From the NCBI GenBank assembly GCA_002707085.1, contig PALY01000013.1:20373-28087 (forward strand): a DNA stretch of 7,715 nt, given 5' to 3'. Under the pieces are notes generated by a model that searched no databases, had not been told where the DNA came from, and saw only the letters and a program-made list of their open reading frames with translations. Source of the DNA: Deltaproteobacteria bacterium (GTDB lineage: Bacteria; Myxococcota_A; UBA796). The position numbers and the translations under genes are program-made. Positions 1 through 5,682 of this stretch are shown one piece after another. Each line of letters opens with the position of its first letter. Position 1 is the stretch's first letter.

Positions 1-321
1 GTGGGTGCTGTGCTGATGCATCTTATGGAAAAGAGTGCATTGAGGTTGATTGGCGTGGCGTTGATGGTAGGCCTTGCCCAAGCGGTCGCACCTGAACTGT
101 TTGGAAAGAAGATTCCGTGGTGGCTTAACTACGCCGCGGGCGCTGTTGGGGCGGTGGTCTTTCCCATCATTTATGAACGCGCACTGCCGTTGATTACCTC
201 TTTGCTGGGCGCCCTCACTTTGGCGTGGACCCTGGAGCGTGAGACGGATTTGTGGATGATTGGGATTCTGACCTTCATTGGCACAGTGTCCCAAGTATTC
301 TTGGCAGGGCAAGGCAAATAG
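1..321 (+). CDS. Small integral membrane protein, unknown function (5' end may lie outside window)
   Basis: I do not recognise the family. The frame is open from the first base (GTG at 1) to TAG at 319-321, giving up to 106 residues. In-frame ATGs at 16 and 25 are alternative starts, and the true start may lie upstream of the window. The protein is almost entirely hydrophobic, with about four candidate membrane helices at residues 13-30, 40-58, 61-77 and 83-101. Short charged turns (ELFGKK, YER, LERETD) separate them, and a GQGK tail ends the chain. It has no Cys and no catalytic motif. The next gene, a dihydropyrimidine dehydrogenase, converges on it with only 9 bases between the stops. A link to pyrimidine metabolism, for example transport, is not supported by sequence. 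It is likely a real gene because hydrophobic helix periodicity runs through the whole length. Confidence 0.6.
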   Translation: MGAVLMHLMEKSALRLIGVALMVGLAQAVAPELFGKKIPWWLNYAAGAVGAVVFPIIYERALPLITSLLGALTLAWTLERETDLWMIGILTFIGTVSQVFLAGQGK

Positions 322-330
322 GGCTTGGGT

Positions 331-1449
331 TTATTCGTTGCTGACCAAGTTTTTGGTTTGGTCTTGGATGTCGCTCTTGCCCCAATCCGTGTCTTTATTG
401 ACGGTGTTTGCTTCGGCTTTTGCTGCTGCGCGAGCCGCTCGTTTTGCAGCTTGGAGTTCCACCAAGTGGTGGTGCGTAGTGAAGTACGGAAGCGATTTTC
501 CAATGACCTCCTCTAGTGATTGGAACCCATGCTCATCCATAAAGGCTTCGGTACCTTCGATGAGTTCGGTGACCATGCCGAAACCCTGCAGCATGGGTCC
601 GGTACAACTTTGTACAGTGCGCGCCCCCACGAGCATGTGTTCGATGGCATCCGCAGCACATGTCACGCCGCCAATCCCTGAAATACTCAGATTTGGAGCC
701 GCCTGGGCTATCTCCGCCACCATGCGCAAGGCGATGGGCTTTACAGCCAGGTAGCTGTATCCACCAAAGGTCGAGTGGCCTTCTACGGTGGGTTGTGGTT
801 TGAGGGTTTTAAGGTTGATTCCGATACAAGCCAAGATGGTGTTGATGGCGCTGACGCCATGGGCGCCGCCCGCTTGGGCTGCCAGTGCGGGCACCGTAAT
901 GTCGGTGATGTTTGGGGTCATTTTGGACCACACCGGAATGTTCACGGCATCAACGACCCACCGTGTCACTTCTTGTACGCGTTCTGGATCCTGACCCATG
1001 GCTGCACCCATTCCCTTTTCGGGATGGCCATGAGGACAGCTAAAGTTCAACTCAAGGGCATCGCATCCGGAGGCTTCACAACGAGCAGCCAACTCTTGCC
1101 AGCGCCCTTTATCGTAGCTTTCCATAATGGATCCGATCAGTATTCCATCGGGATGGGTGTCCTTGGTTTCTTTGTACCAGTCTTCCCAGTCCTCAAAGGT
1201 CGCATCAGAGATGAGTTCAATATTTTGAAACCCAACATTGTCCTTGCTCTTGGAACGCAGTTTTCCGTAACGAGGCTGAACGTTGTGTACTTCAGTGTCT
1301 GTCAGGCTTGTGGTTTTTGCGACGACCCCTCCCCAACCTGCGGCAAATGCTTTGCACATAATCTTGGCGTTCGTACTTGGGGGGCCGGATCCGATCACAA
1401 AGGGATTCTTGAATTTCAGGCCGTCTACAGTGATGGATAATTTGCCCAT
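331..1449 (-). CDS. preA: Dihydropyrimidine dehydrogenase, PreA/PYD1 type without ferredoxin domain
   Basis: This is an FMN-binding TIM-barrel enzyme predicted to reduce uracil or thymine to the 5,6-dihydro form, the first step of reductive pyrimidine catabolism. The 372 residues begin with the usual N-terminus (MGKLSITVDGLKFKNPF). Family landmarks are KTTSLT at 45-50, NFSCPHG at 135-141 (C138 matches the catalytic Cys671 of mammalian DPD, N135 the substrate/FMN Asn), KMTPNITDI at 176-184, AINTI at 201-205, the KPIALR stretch near 237-242, and the phosphate-binding SGIGG at 257-261. After about residue 320 there is no Cys, so the two [4Fe-4S] clusters of E. coli PreA are absent. The Ala/Lys-rich tail ending NLVSNE instead resembles, from memory, plant chloroplast PYD1. 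No PreT-like partner lies in the window. The start is ATG at 1449, with AAGAGAG about 8 bases upstream. The gene is divergent from the cytosine deaminase gene. The enzyme is presumably cytoplasmic; its electron donor is unknown. Confidence 0.93.
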   Translation of the reverse strand: MGKLSITVDGLKFKNPFVIGSGPPSTNAKIMCKAFAAGWGGVVAKTTSLTDTEVHNVQPRYGKLRSKSKDNVGFQNIELISDATFEDWEDWYKETKDTHPDGILIGSIMESYDKGRWQELAARCEASGCDALELNFSCPHGHPEKGMGAAMGQDPERVQEVTRWVVDAVNIPVWSKMTPNITDITVPALAAQAGGAHGVSAINTILACIGINLKTLKPQPTVEGHSTFGGYSYLAVKPIALRMVAEIAQAAPNLSISGIGGVTCAADAIEHMLVGARTVQSCTGPMLQGFGMVTELIEGTEAFMDEHGFQSLEEVIGKSLPYFTTHHHLVELQAAKRAARAAAKAEANTVNKDTDWGKSDIQDQTKNLVSNE

Positions 1450-1542
1450 GGTAATGCTCTCTTGAGTTGTCGTGGGTATGCTCGGTTCGTTTGGGAATAC
1501 AGACTATCGCACACGAAGCCCTCGGTGGGGTAGCATTAGTCG
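1450..1542. promoter_or_regulatory. Divergent intergenic control region between preA and the cytosine deaminase gene
   Basis: These 93 bases separate two divergent start codons, so promoters for both genes must lie here or inside the opposite gene. I could not find a convincing -35/-10 pair on either strand. On the minus strand a purine stretch, AAGAGAG, sits at ribosome-binding distance from the dehydrogenase start. On the plus strand GGTGGGG (1524-1530) ends 12 bases before the deaminase ATG and could act as a weak ribosome-binding site. Shared control is inferred from the geometry and the linked functions only. Confidence 0.55.
1452..1538. repeat. 7-bp inverted repeat (TAATGCT ... AGCATTA) flanking the divergent start codons
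   Basis: TAATGCT at 1452-1458 and its exact reverse complement AGCATTA at 1532-1538 lie at the two ends of the intergenic gap. Read on each gene's own coding strand, AGCATTA therefore stands directly before both starts: 2 bases before the dehydrogenase ATG and 4 bases before the deaminase ATG. The match does not extend beyond 7 bases. By rough estimate a 7-base inverted match somewhere in 93 bases is expected by chance about one time in four. Only the symmetric placement makes it notable. It could be a common operator half-site or a translation-level element, or it could be chance. Confidence 0.35.
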
Positions 1543-2721
1543 ATGCTGTTCCAGTCGATTCATCTCCAAGACAAAATCTGCGACGTGCGGATCGAGGGTG
1601 CGTGCATTGCCCAGATTGGTCCGGCTGGGACCCTGTCGGAACGGACGGGAGAGGAAGTGCGTGAGGGAGGGATGCTCACTCCACACTTCGCTGAACCTCA
1701 TGTGCATTTGGATGCAACGCAGTTGGGCGCACGGACACCAAACATGTCGGGAACCCTTCAAGAGGGCATCGCCAATTGGGCCGCAGTTCGGGACACGCTT
1801 GTGGCAGACGACATTCAGCGGCGGGCGCGAAAGACGATTGGATGGTACCGAAATTGGGGTTGTACACGGATCCGTACCCACGTCGATACGGGAAATCTCA
1901 CGGCTGTAGAAGCGCTGATTGATCTAAGAGATCAATTGAAAGATGAGGTCGAAATTCAGGTGGTTGCTTTCCCCCAGGAAGGCCTGCTCAAAGCGCCGGG
2001 TCAAGTAGAGCAATGGCGAGCAGCGGTCAGCTTGGGGTGCGATGCTGTGGGGGCGATTCCTCATTTTGAACATGACTTAGAAACAGGTTGGAAGACGGTG
2101 CAAATGGCTTTCGAACTCGCGGAAGAGTTCGGTCTTGCTCTCGATTTCCATTGTGACGAGACCGATGATCCCAGCATCCGAAACTTGGAAGAAGTGTGTC
2201 GACAGGCAAAACGTCGAGGCAACGGATCGCAAGTGATTGCAGGTCACTGTACAGCCCTTCATAGCTATCCTGATGATGTAGCAGCACAGGTGATCGCAGA
2301 TGTTGTTGAAGCAGAGATTCAGGTTGTCACCAATCCGCTCGACAATATCGTTTTACAGGGACGTTTTGATGGGTACCCAAAACGCCGTGGAATCACGCGA
2401 GTAGATGAGCTTTGGGCAGCGGGAGCCACGGTTGGTATTGGCCATGACTCGGTTGTTGATCCTTGGTATCGTTTGGGTACTGCGAATCTGGTGGATGCTG
2501 CCCATATGTTGGTTCATGCCGGACATTTGACTGCGGACGCTGACATGCGTCGTGTGTTCCGAACCTTATGCGATGACAACCACAGATGCTTTGGTGGTGT
2601 AGATCCGTTGCAAGAGGGCCGGGTTGCCAACGTTCTTTATTGGCCTGTGGACGACCCCATTGAGGTGATTCGAGTCCGGCCTCGTCCCGAGGTCTTTCAG
2701 CACGGGGTTCGACAACATTAG
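1543..2721 (+). CDS. codA: Cytosine deaminase-type amidohydrolase (CodA family)
   Basis: This is predicted to hydrolyse cytosine or a close analogue to uracil plus ammonia in the cytoplasm. The 392 residues follow E. coli CodA along their length. The metal ligands H53 and H55 lie in EPHVHLD (E. coli H61/H63). FPQEG at 143-147 carries Q145 (E. coli Q156). HCDE at 203-206 gives H203 and E206 (H214 and proton shuttle E217), and GHCTALHSY gives H235 (H246). The motif LQGRFDGYPKRRGITRV (271-287) is nearly identical to CodA, and GHDSVVDPW (300-308) carries metal ligand D302 and W308. One departure is Ser303 where E. coli CodA has the substrate-pocket Asp314; Val305 also replaces Phe316. Substrate preference may therefore differ, and isocytosine, creatinine or other CodA-family substrates cannot be excluded. 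The start is ATG at 1543, fixed by an in-frame TAG at 1531-1533. The divergent neighbour would take the product uracil onward. The gene ends 5 bases from the convergent phosphatase-superfamily gene. Confidence 0.92.
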   Translation: MLFQSIHLQDKICDVRIEGACIAQIGPAGTLSERTGEEVREGGMLTPHFAEPHVHLDATQLGARTPNMSGTLQEGIANWAAVRDTLVADDIQRRARKTIGWYRNWGCTRIRTHVDTGNLTAVEALIDLRDQLKDEVEIQVVAFPQEGLLKAPGQVEQWRAAVSLGCDAVGAIPHFEHDLETGWKTVQMAFELAEEFGLALDFHCDETDDPSIRNLEEVCRQAKRRGNGSQVIAGHCTALHSYPDDVAAQVIADVVEAEIQVVTNPLDNIVLQGRFDGYPKRRGITRVDELWAAGATVGIGHDSVVDPWYRLGTANLVDAAHMLVHAGHLTADADMRRVFRTLCDDNHRCFGGVDPLQEGRVANVLYWPVDDPIEVIRVRPRPEVFQHGVRQH

Positions 2722-2726
2722 TCGGC

Positions 2727-4979
2727 TTATTCGGTGTCTTCTTTTGTCTCGGTTTTTGGCGTGTCCTCTTCTGCATCGTCTGCACCCTCTGGGGGTGTGT
2801 CTTCCGGAGCTGTAGTGTTTGGAGGAAGAGTGCCAGAATTGCGTCGCATCCGGTTGATATAGCGGTTGTCTTTCCGTTTGTGCCGCCGGGACTTTTGAAC
2901 CCACTCTTCAGGGGGAGGGGTCTTTACGTTGTCGCCTTCCAAGAATGGCAGCAAAAGGTGACCCAATTCTGCGACTTTGTCTGGGTAATCTTCGGCCAAA
3001 TCGACCCGGTTCAGGGGATCCAATTCTCGGTCATACAATTCGACGCGGATTCCCGATTTAAGAGAGTGCCAAACGAGTTTCCATTTGCCCAGTTGGATTG
3101 CACGATCCTTTCCGCGAATCAAGAAAGGAAGGAACTTCGTCCGAATGTGTACTTGGTTGGTTTCTTTATCGAATTTGTAGCGCTTGCTGACCGACTTGAA
3201 TGGGTATCGTCTGTGTCCAGGTACCCAGTACCGGGGTTCACTGAGACCCGTTTCAAAATAGACAGGTCGAGGACCCTCTTCTGTTTGGCCTTTCACAAGC
3301 GGTAGCACGCTTTTTCCAGACACTGGGTTTGGCCATTCAAGCCCCACCATCTCGGCCACAGTGGGTGCCAAGTCGATCAATCGAATGGGATCGTTGATGA
3401 CTTTACCGGCATGCGCACCATCAGGAAACCGGATGGAAAACAAAACATTGGTGTGTCCATCTCCGTAGACGTGGAAGCCATGGTTTGGCCCGCTCCATTT
3501 GTACGGAAGATCGGGCGCCCACACCTCTTCGCCATGGTCGGAAAAAAGGATGATGATGGTGTTGTCCCACAAGCCACTTCGTTTGAGTTCGGTGACGACC
3601 TCTCCGACCAGGTCGTCGGCCATGCGGATACCAGAGTCGTAGATTCGCAGGTCCTGTTCGGCGACCCGTACAGCTTTCTTCCCTTTGGCGCCTTCTACTT
3701 CTGCGACGATCAGAGAAGATCCAGAACTGGAATACTTGAATCGGTTCTTTCCTTTGTAGCCGTCTTGACCGAACATGTGGTACCACGGGTACACCCGGTC
3801 TCCTGGTACGTGAAGGACACAGGAGTGCATCGCATAAAAGAACTGATCATTTTCCGACATTTCCGAAAGGCCATCCACGGCCCATTCCACAAACTGATCG
3901 GGTCTGTAAGAAGATCCAAAGCTTTGGTTGAATGCCTGGACTGGGAGAAATGTGAATCCAAGAGGGTTTTGGAATAAGCCATGAAAAGCCCTGAACTTTG
4001 GCTCGTTTACACTCATGGCAAAGTTTTGAAGCCCCACCACCGGTTGGCGAATCATGGAAAAGCCGGCTTCTGGAACCATGTACGAGAAACGGCTGTCATC
4101 GGTAGCGAATCCAGTGGCGTAGCCGGCAGCCTGCATCACTTGAGGGAGCAGGGCTGCACTCGGAATCAGACGGTCTGCAGTGGGCAGATTGTCGCGGATA
4201 CCGTGTTCTGTGGGCCAGGTGCCGCTCAGCGTGGTGATCCATGCGGGATAGGTTCGCGGAAGCTGGGTAAATGCTTGTGTGAAAATTGCACTTTCAGCCA
4301 GCAAAGCATCGATATGGGGACTCGTGTTTCGGTCATTTCCATTGAAGTGCAAGCGGTCCGGGCGAAGCGCATCGACACCGATCAGCACCACATTCATCCC
4401 TTTGTTGTCTTGTGAAGGGGCGGCACTGATGGGTTGTAGGACCCAGGCAACACTCAAACTATAGGCTACCGCCCAACCCAACCGAGTAGCGAAGCCTTTC
4501 CGTCCACTCCATGCTCGTCGGCCCAGTTCCAGGACGGTGAGTGCGGCCACAACCCAGACGATATCGACCCACCATGGCTCGGCCAATTCAGCCCATTGTC
4601 TTCGGAGTGGAAACCAGTAGTGCAACGAAGGGAAAGTGATGATCTGACGAGCGAGTCCCAAGATTGTGCTGACGGCCATTAAGGCTGTTGCGTGGAACAT
4701 CCATGGCCAAAAAGAGCGGCGTTGGGGGTGCAGGATGCGGATGAGCAAATGCAGCATGATGCCCGCCATGATCCCCATACACAGGTAGGCCATGCCGGCA
4801 CCGATGACATAATCAACAACAGCGCCTTTTAGCTGCGCCACCGTCGTTTTGTCCGTATTGATTCGGCTCGTCGCTCGTTGGATTGAATAGTAGCTGTCCA
4901 GCGCGTCCCAAGTGAACAGGCCGATGAACCAAAAGACGCCAAACAGGATGTCTCTACGGATTGTTCTCAACCAATTCAT
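2727..4979 (-). CDS. Membrane-anchored sulfatase/alkaline-phosphatase-superfamily enzyme with Thr nucleophile (five-helix, LtaS-like layout)
   Basis: With the ATG at 4979 the protein has 750 residues. Five hydrophobic segments (about 12-30, 54-82, 91-116, 137-152, 166-187) precede a presumably extracytoplasmic catalytic domain. The domain opens with NVVLIGVDALRPD (196-208), carrying metal ligand D203. The nucleophile loop is RTYPAW (242-247). Aligned with the sulfatase CxPxR signature it puts Thr243 where formylglycine-forming Cys or Ser would be and Trp247 where Arg would be. LFSDHG (478-483) supplies D481 and H482, and a His-rich GPNHGFHVYGDGH stretch follows. A Thr nucleophile and five helices recall lipoteichoic acid synthase and phosphoethanolamine transferases, so transfer or cleavage of a phosphodiester is likelier than sulfate hydrolysis. 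The substrate is unknown. The tail has a basic stretch (698-713) and then a Pro/Thr/Glu-rich acidic end. The start at 4979 is preferred over an in-frame ATG at 5027 because it overlaps the upstream stop as ATGA and begins just before the first helix. Confidence 0.9.
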   Translation of the reverse strand: MNWLRTIRRDILFGVFWFIGLFTWDALDSYYSIQRATSRINTDKTTVAQLKGAVVDYVIGAGMAYLCMGIMAGIMLHLLIRILHPQRRSFWPWMFHATALMAVSTILGLARQIITFPSLHYWFPLRRQWAELAEPWWVDIVWVVAALTVLELGRRAWSGRKGFATRLGWAVAYSLSVAWVLQPISAAPSQDNKGMNVVLIGVDALRPDRLHFNGNDRNTSPHIDALLAESAIFTQAFTQLPRTYPAWITTLSGTWPTEHGIRDNLPTADRLIPSAALLPQVMQAAGYATGFATDDSRFSYMVPEAGFSMIRQPVVGLQNFAMSVNEPKFRAFHGLFQNPLGFTFLPVQAFNQSFGSSYRPDQFVEWAVDGLSEMSENDQFFYAMHSCVLHVPGDRVYPWYHMFGQDGYKGKNRFKYSSSGSSLIVAEVEGAKGKKAVRVAEQDLRIYDSGIRMADDLVGEVVTELKRSGLWDNTIIILFSDHGEEVWAPDLPYKWSGPNHGFHVYGDGHTNVLFSIRFPDGAHAGKVINDPIRLIDLAPTVAEMVGLEWPNPVSGKSVLPLVKGQTEEGPRPVYFETGLSEPRYWVPGHRRYPFKSVSKRYKFDKETNQVHIRTKFLPFLIRGKDRAIQLGKWKLVWHSLKSGIRVELYDRELDPLNRVDLAEDYPDKVAELGHLLLPFLEGDNVKTPPPEEWVQKSRRHKRKDNRYINRMRRNSGTLPPNTTAPEDTPPEGADDAEEDTPKTETKEDTE
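4976..4979 (-). other. ATGA stop/start overlap (translational coupling site)
   Basis: On the minus strand the four bases ATGA contain both the start codon of the membrane phosphatase-superfamily gene and the TGA stop of the upstream PH-like gene. This is the classic geometry for terminating ribosomes to re-initiate, and it argues that the two proteins are made together in one operon and in linked amounts. Confidence 0.75.
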
Positions 4980-5506
4980 TTCGCACCTCCCACAATGGAC
5001 GAGATGCCCAGTATGATTCCACCGCACGCACAGGCGAGCGAGCTGAGGGCGATGAAGAAGGAAGCCAGAATGATCAAGGTTTTTCGCTCGATGGGGGTTG
5101 GGGGTTTGTTGAGGGGGACGGATGTACGGCCCGTACCCGCACCTCCCAATCGACCACCCCAGGCGACAATGAAGGGTTCCACGTTGGGAAATACATCTGT
5201 ACGGTCTATTTCAACCATGACGATGGGCTTTTCAAAGCCGTATAGCTCGAGTCGTGCCAGGCTGTCGTCTGTTTTGGGGTAGCGCTCTAGCTGGATTTGT
5301 TGTGACGGAGCGGCCAGGCGCTGTACCGGGCTGTAGCTTCCTGTTGGACCCATATGCAGTTCTATGACCAATATCCGCTGTTCCGTCGCGGCCAACTGAA
5401 GCCACACCGTGCCACTGTCCGCACTTGCACCAGGACCAGCCACAGCTGCACGGATCTGCTCTCCTTCAATCAGCATGTCGGAGAAATAATCAAGGTGTTG
5501 GGACAT
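4976..5506 (-). CDS. PH-like domain protein with C-terminal transmembrane anchor, unknown function
   Basis: No firm family was recognised. With the ATG at 5506 the protein has 176 residues. Residues about 3-115 form an alternating, strand-rich block (EGEQIRAAVAG, then TVWLQLAATEQRILVIELHMG, cut here as TVWLQL...LVIELHMG, then VQRLAAPSQQIQLERY). This reads like a bacterial PH (YdbT/bPH-type) barrel: a 'threshold-for-activity' opening, a strand pair around a T-x-x-R-I-L motif, then a long strand rich in charged ends. A Gly/Pro/Thr-rich linker (about 116-140) leads to a single hydrophobic segment (about 141-170, LIILASFFIALSS onward) ending GGAK, so the barrel is probably cytoplasmic on a tail anchor. 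A GTG at 5557 would add 17 residues but has no visible ribosome-binding site, and the ATG has only a weak one. It is the first gene of the operon with the LtaS-like enzyme, which suggests a role at the membrane with it. Confidence 0.75.
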   Translation of the reverse strand: MSQHLDYFSDMLIEGEQIRAAVAGPGASADSGTVWLQLAATEQRILVIELHMGPTGSYSPVQRLAAPSQQIQLERYPKTDDSLARLELYGFEKPIVMVEIDRTDVFPNVEPFIVAWGGRLGGAGTGRTSVPLNKPPTPIERKTLIILASFFIALSSLACACGGIILGISSIVGGAK

Positions 5507-5682
5507 CAGAGGACTCGCATGGACCTCCGCCTCTATCACTGTTGGGTGAGAAGGCACCCAAGATGAGGCTAAACCGTGGTGTCACAAGCACTATCGTGCT
5601 GGACTGTGAAGATATGGTCGCCTATTGTGGAACCTCCTCTACCTCCCGTTCAAATCCGACTTTTGGGTGGGTGAGTGGCTCG
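5507..5682. promoter_or_regulatory. Divergent intergenic region between the PH-like gene and the kinase gene
   Basis: With the starts chosen here 176 bases separate the two divergent genes and should hold promoters for both. On the minus strand TTGAAC (5648-5653) and ACAATA (5623-5628) resemble -35 and -10 boxes but are 19 bases apart, which is long. I rate this weak. GGTGAG (5669-5674) could be the ribosome-binding site for a TTG start of the kinase at 5683. The kinase frame is open through this whole stretch, so part of it could be coding if an upstream ATG (5563 or 5614) is used. Confidence 0.4.

Noticed and set aside
775..1440. Long plus-strand open frame opposite the dehydrogenase gene
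   Set aside because: Its translation has no recognisable pattern and is Cys- and Gly-rich, while the opposite strand encodes a textbook dihydropyrimidine dehydrogenase with all key motifs.
3411..3977. Plus-strand open frame of about 190 codons opposite the membrane enzyme
   Set aside because: It is a mirror of the conserved catalytic domain on the minus strand and has no family motif of its own.
2727..4979. Calling the membrane enzyme a true sulfatase
   Set aside because: The nucleophile loop lacks the Cys or Ser of the CxPxR signature needed for formylglycine; Thr243 and Trp247 occupy the key positions.
4979..5027. In-frame upstream ATG at 5027 that would extend the membrane enzyme by 16 residues
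   Set aside because: The extension lies inside the coding region of the upstream PH-like gene, adds Cys/His-rich residues before the first helix and loses the clean ATGA overlap at 4979.
5629..5650. Two GGAGGT-like stretches on the minus strand that look like strong ribosome-binding sites
   Set aside because: No ATG, GTG or TTG lies at suitable distance downstream on that strand, and the PH-like start is over 100 bases away. Probably a chance purine tract or part of a 5' leader.
5623..5653. Possible minus-strand sigma-70 promoter TTGAAC / ACAATA
   Set aside because: The 19-base spacing and imperfect boxes are too weak to call as a promoter; kept only as a note in the intergenic entry.
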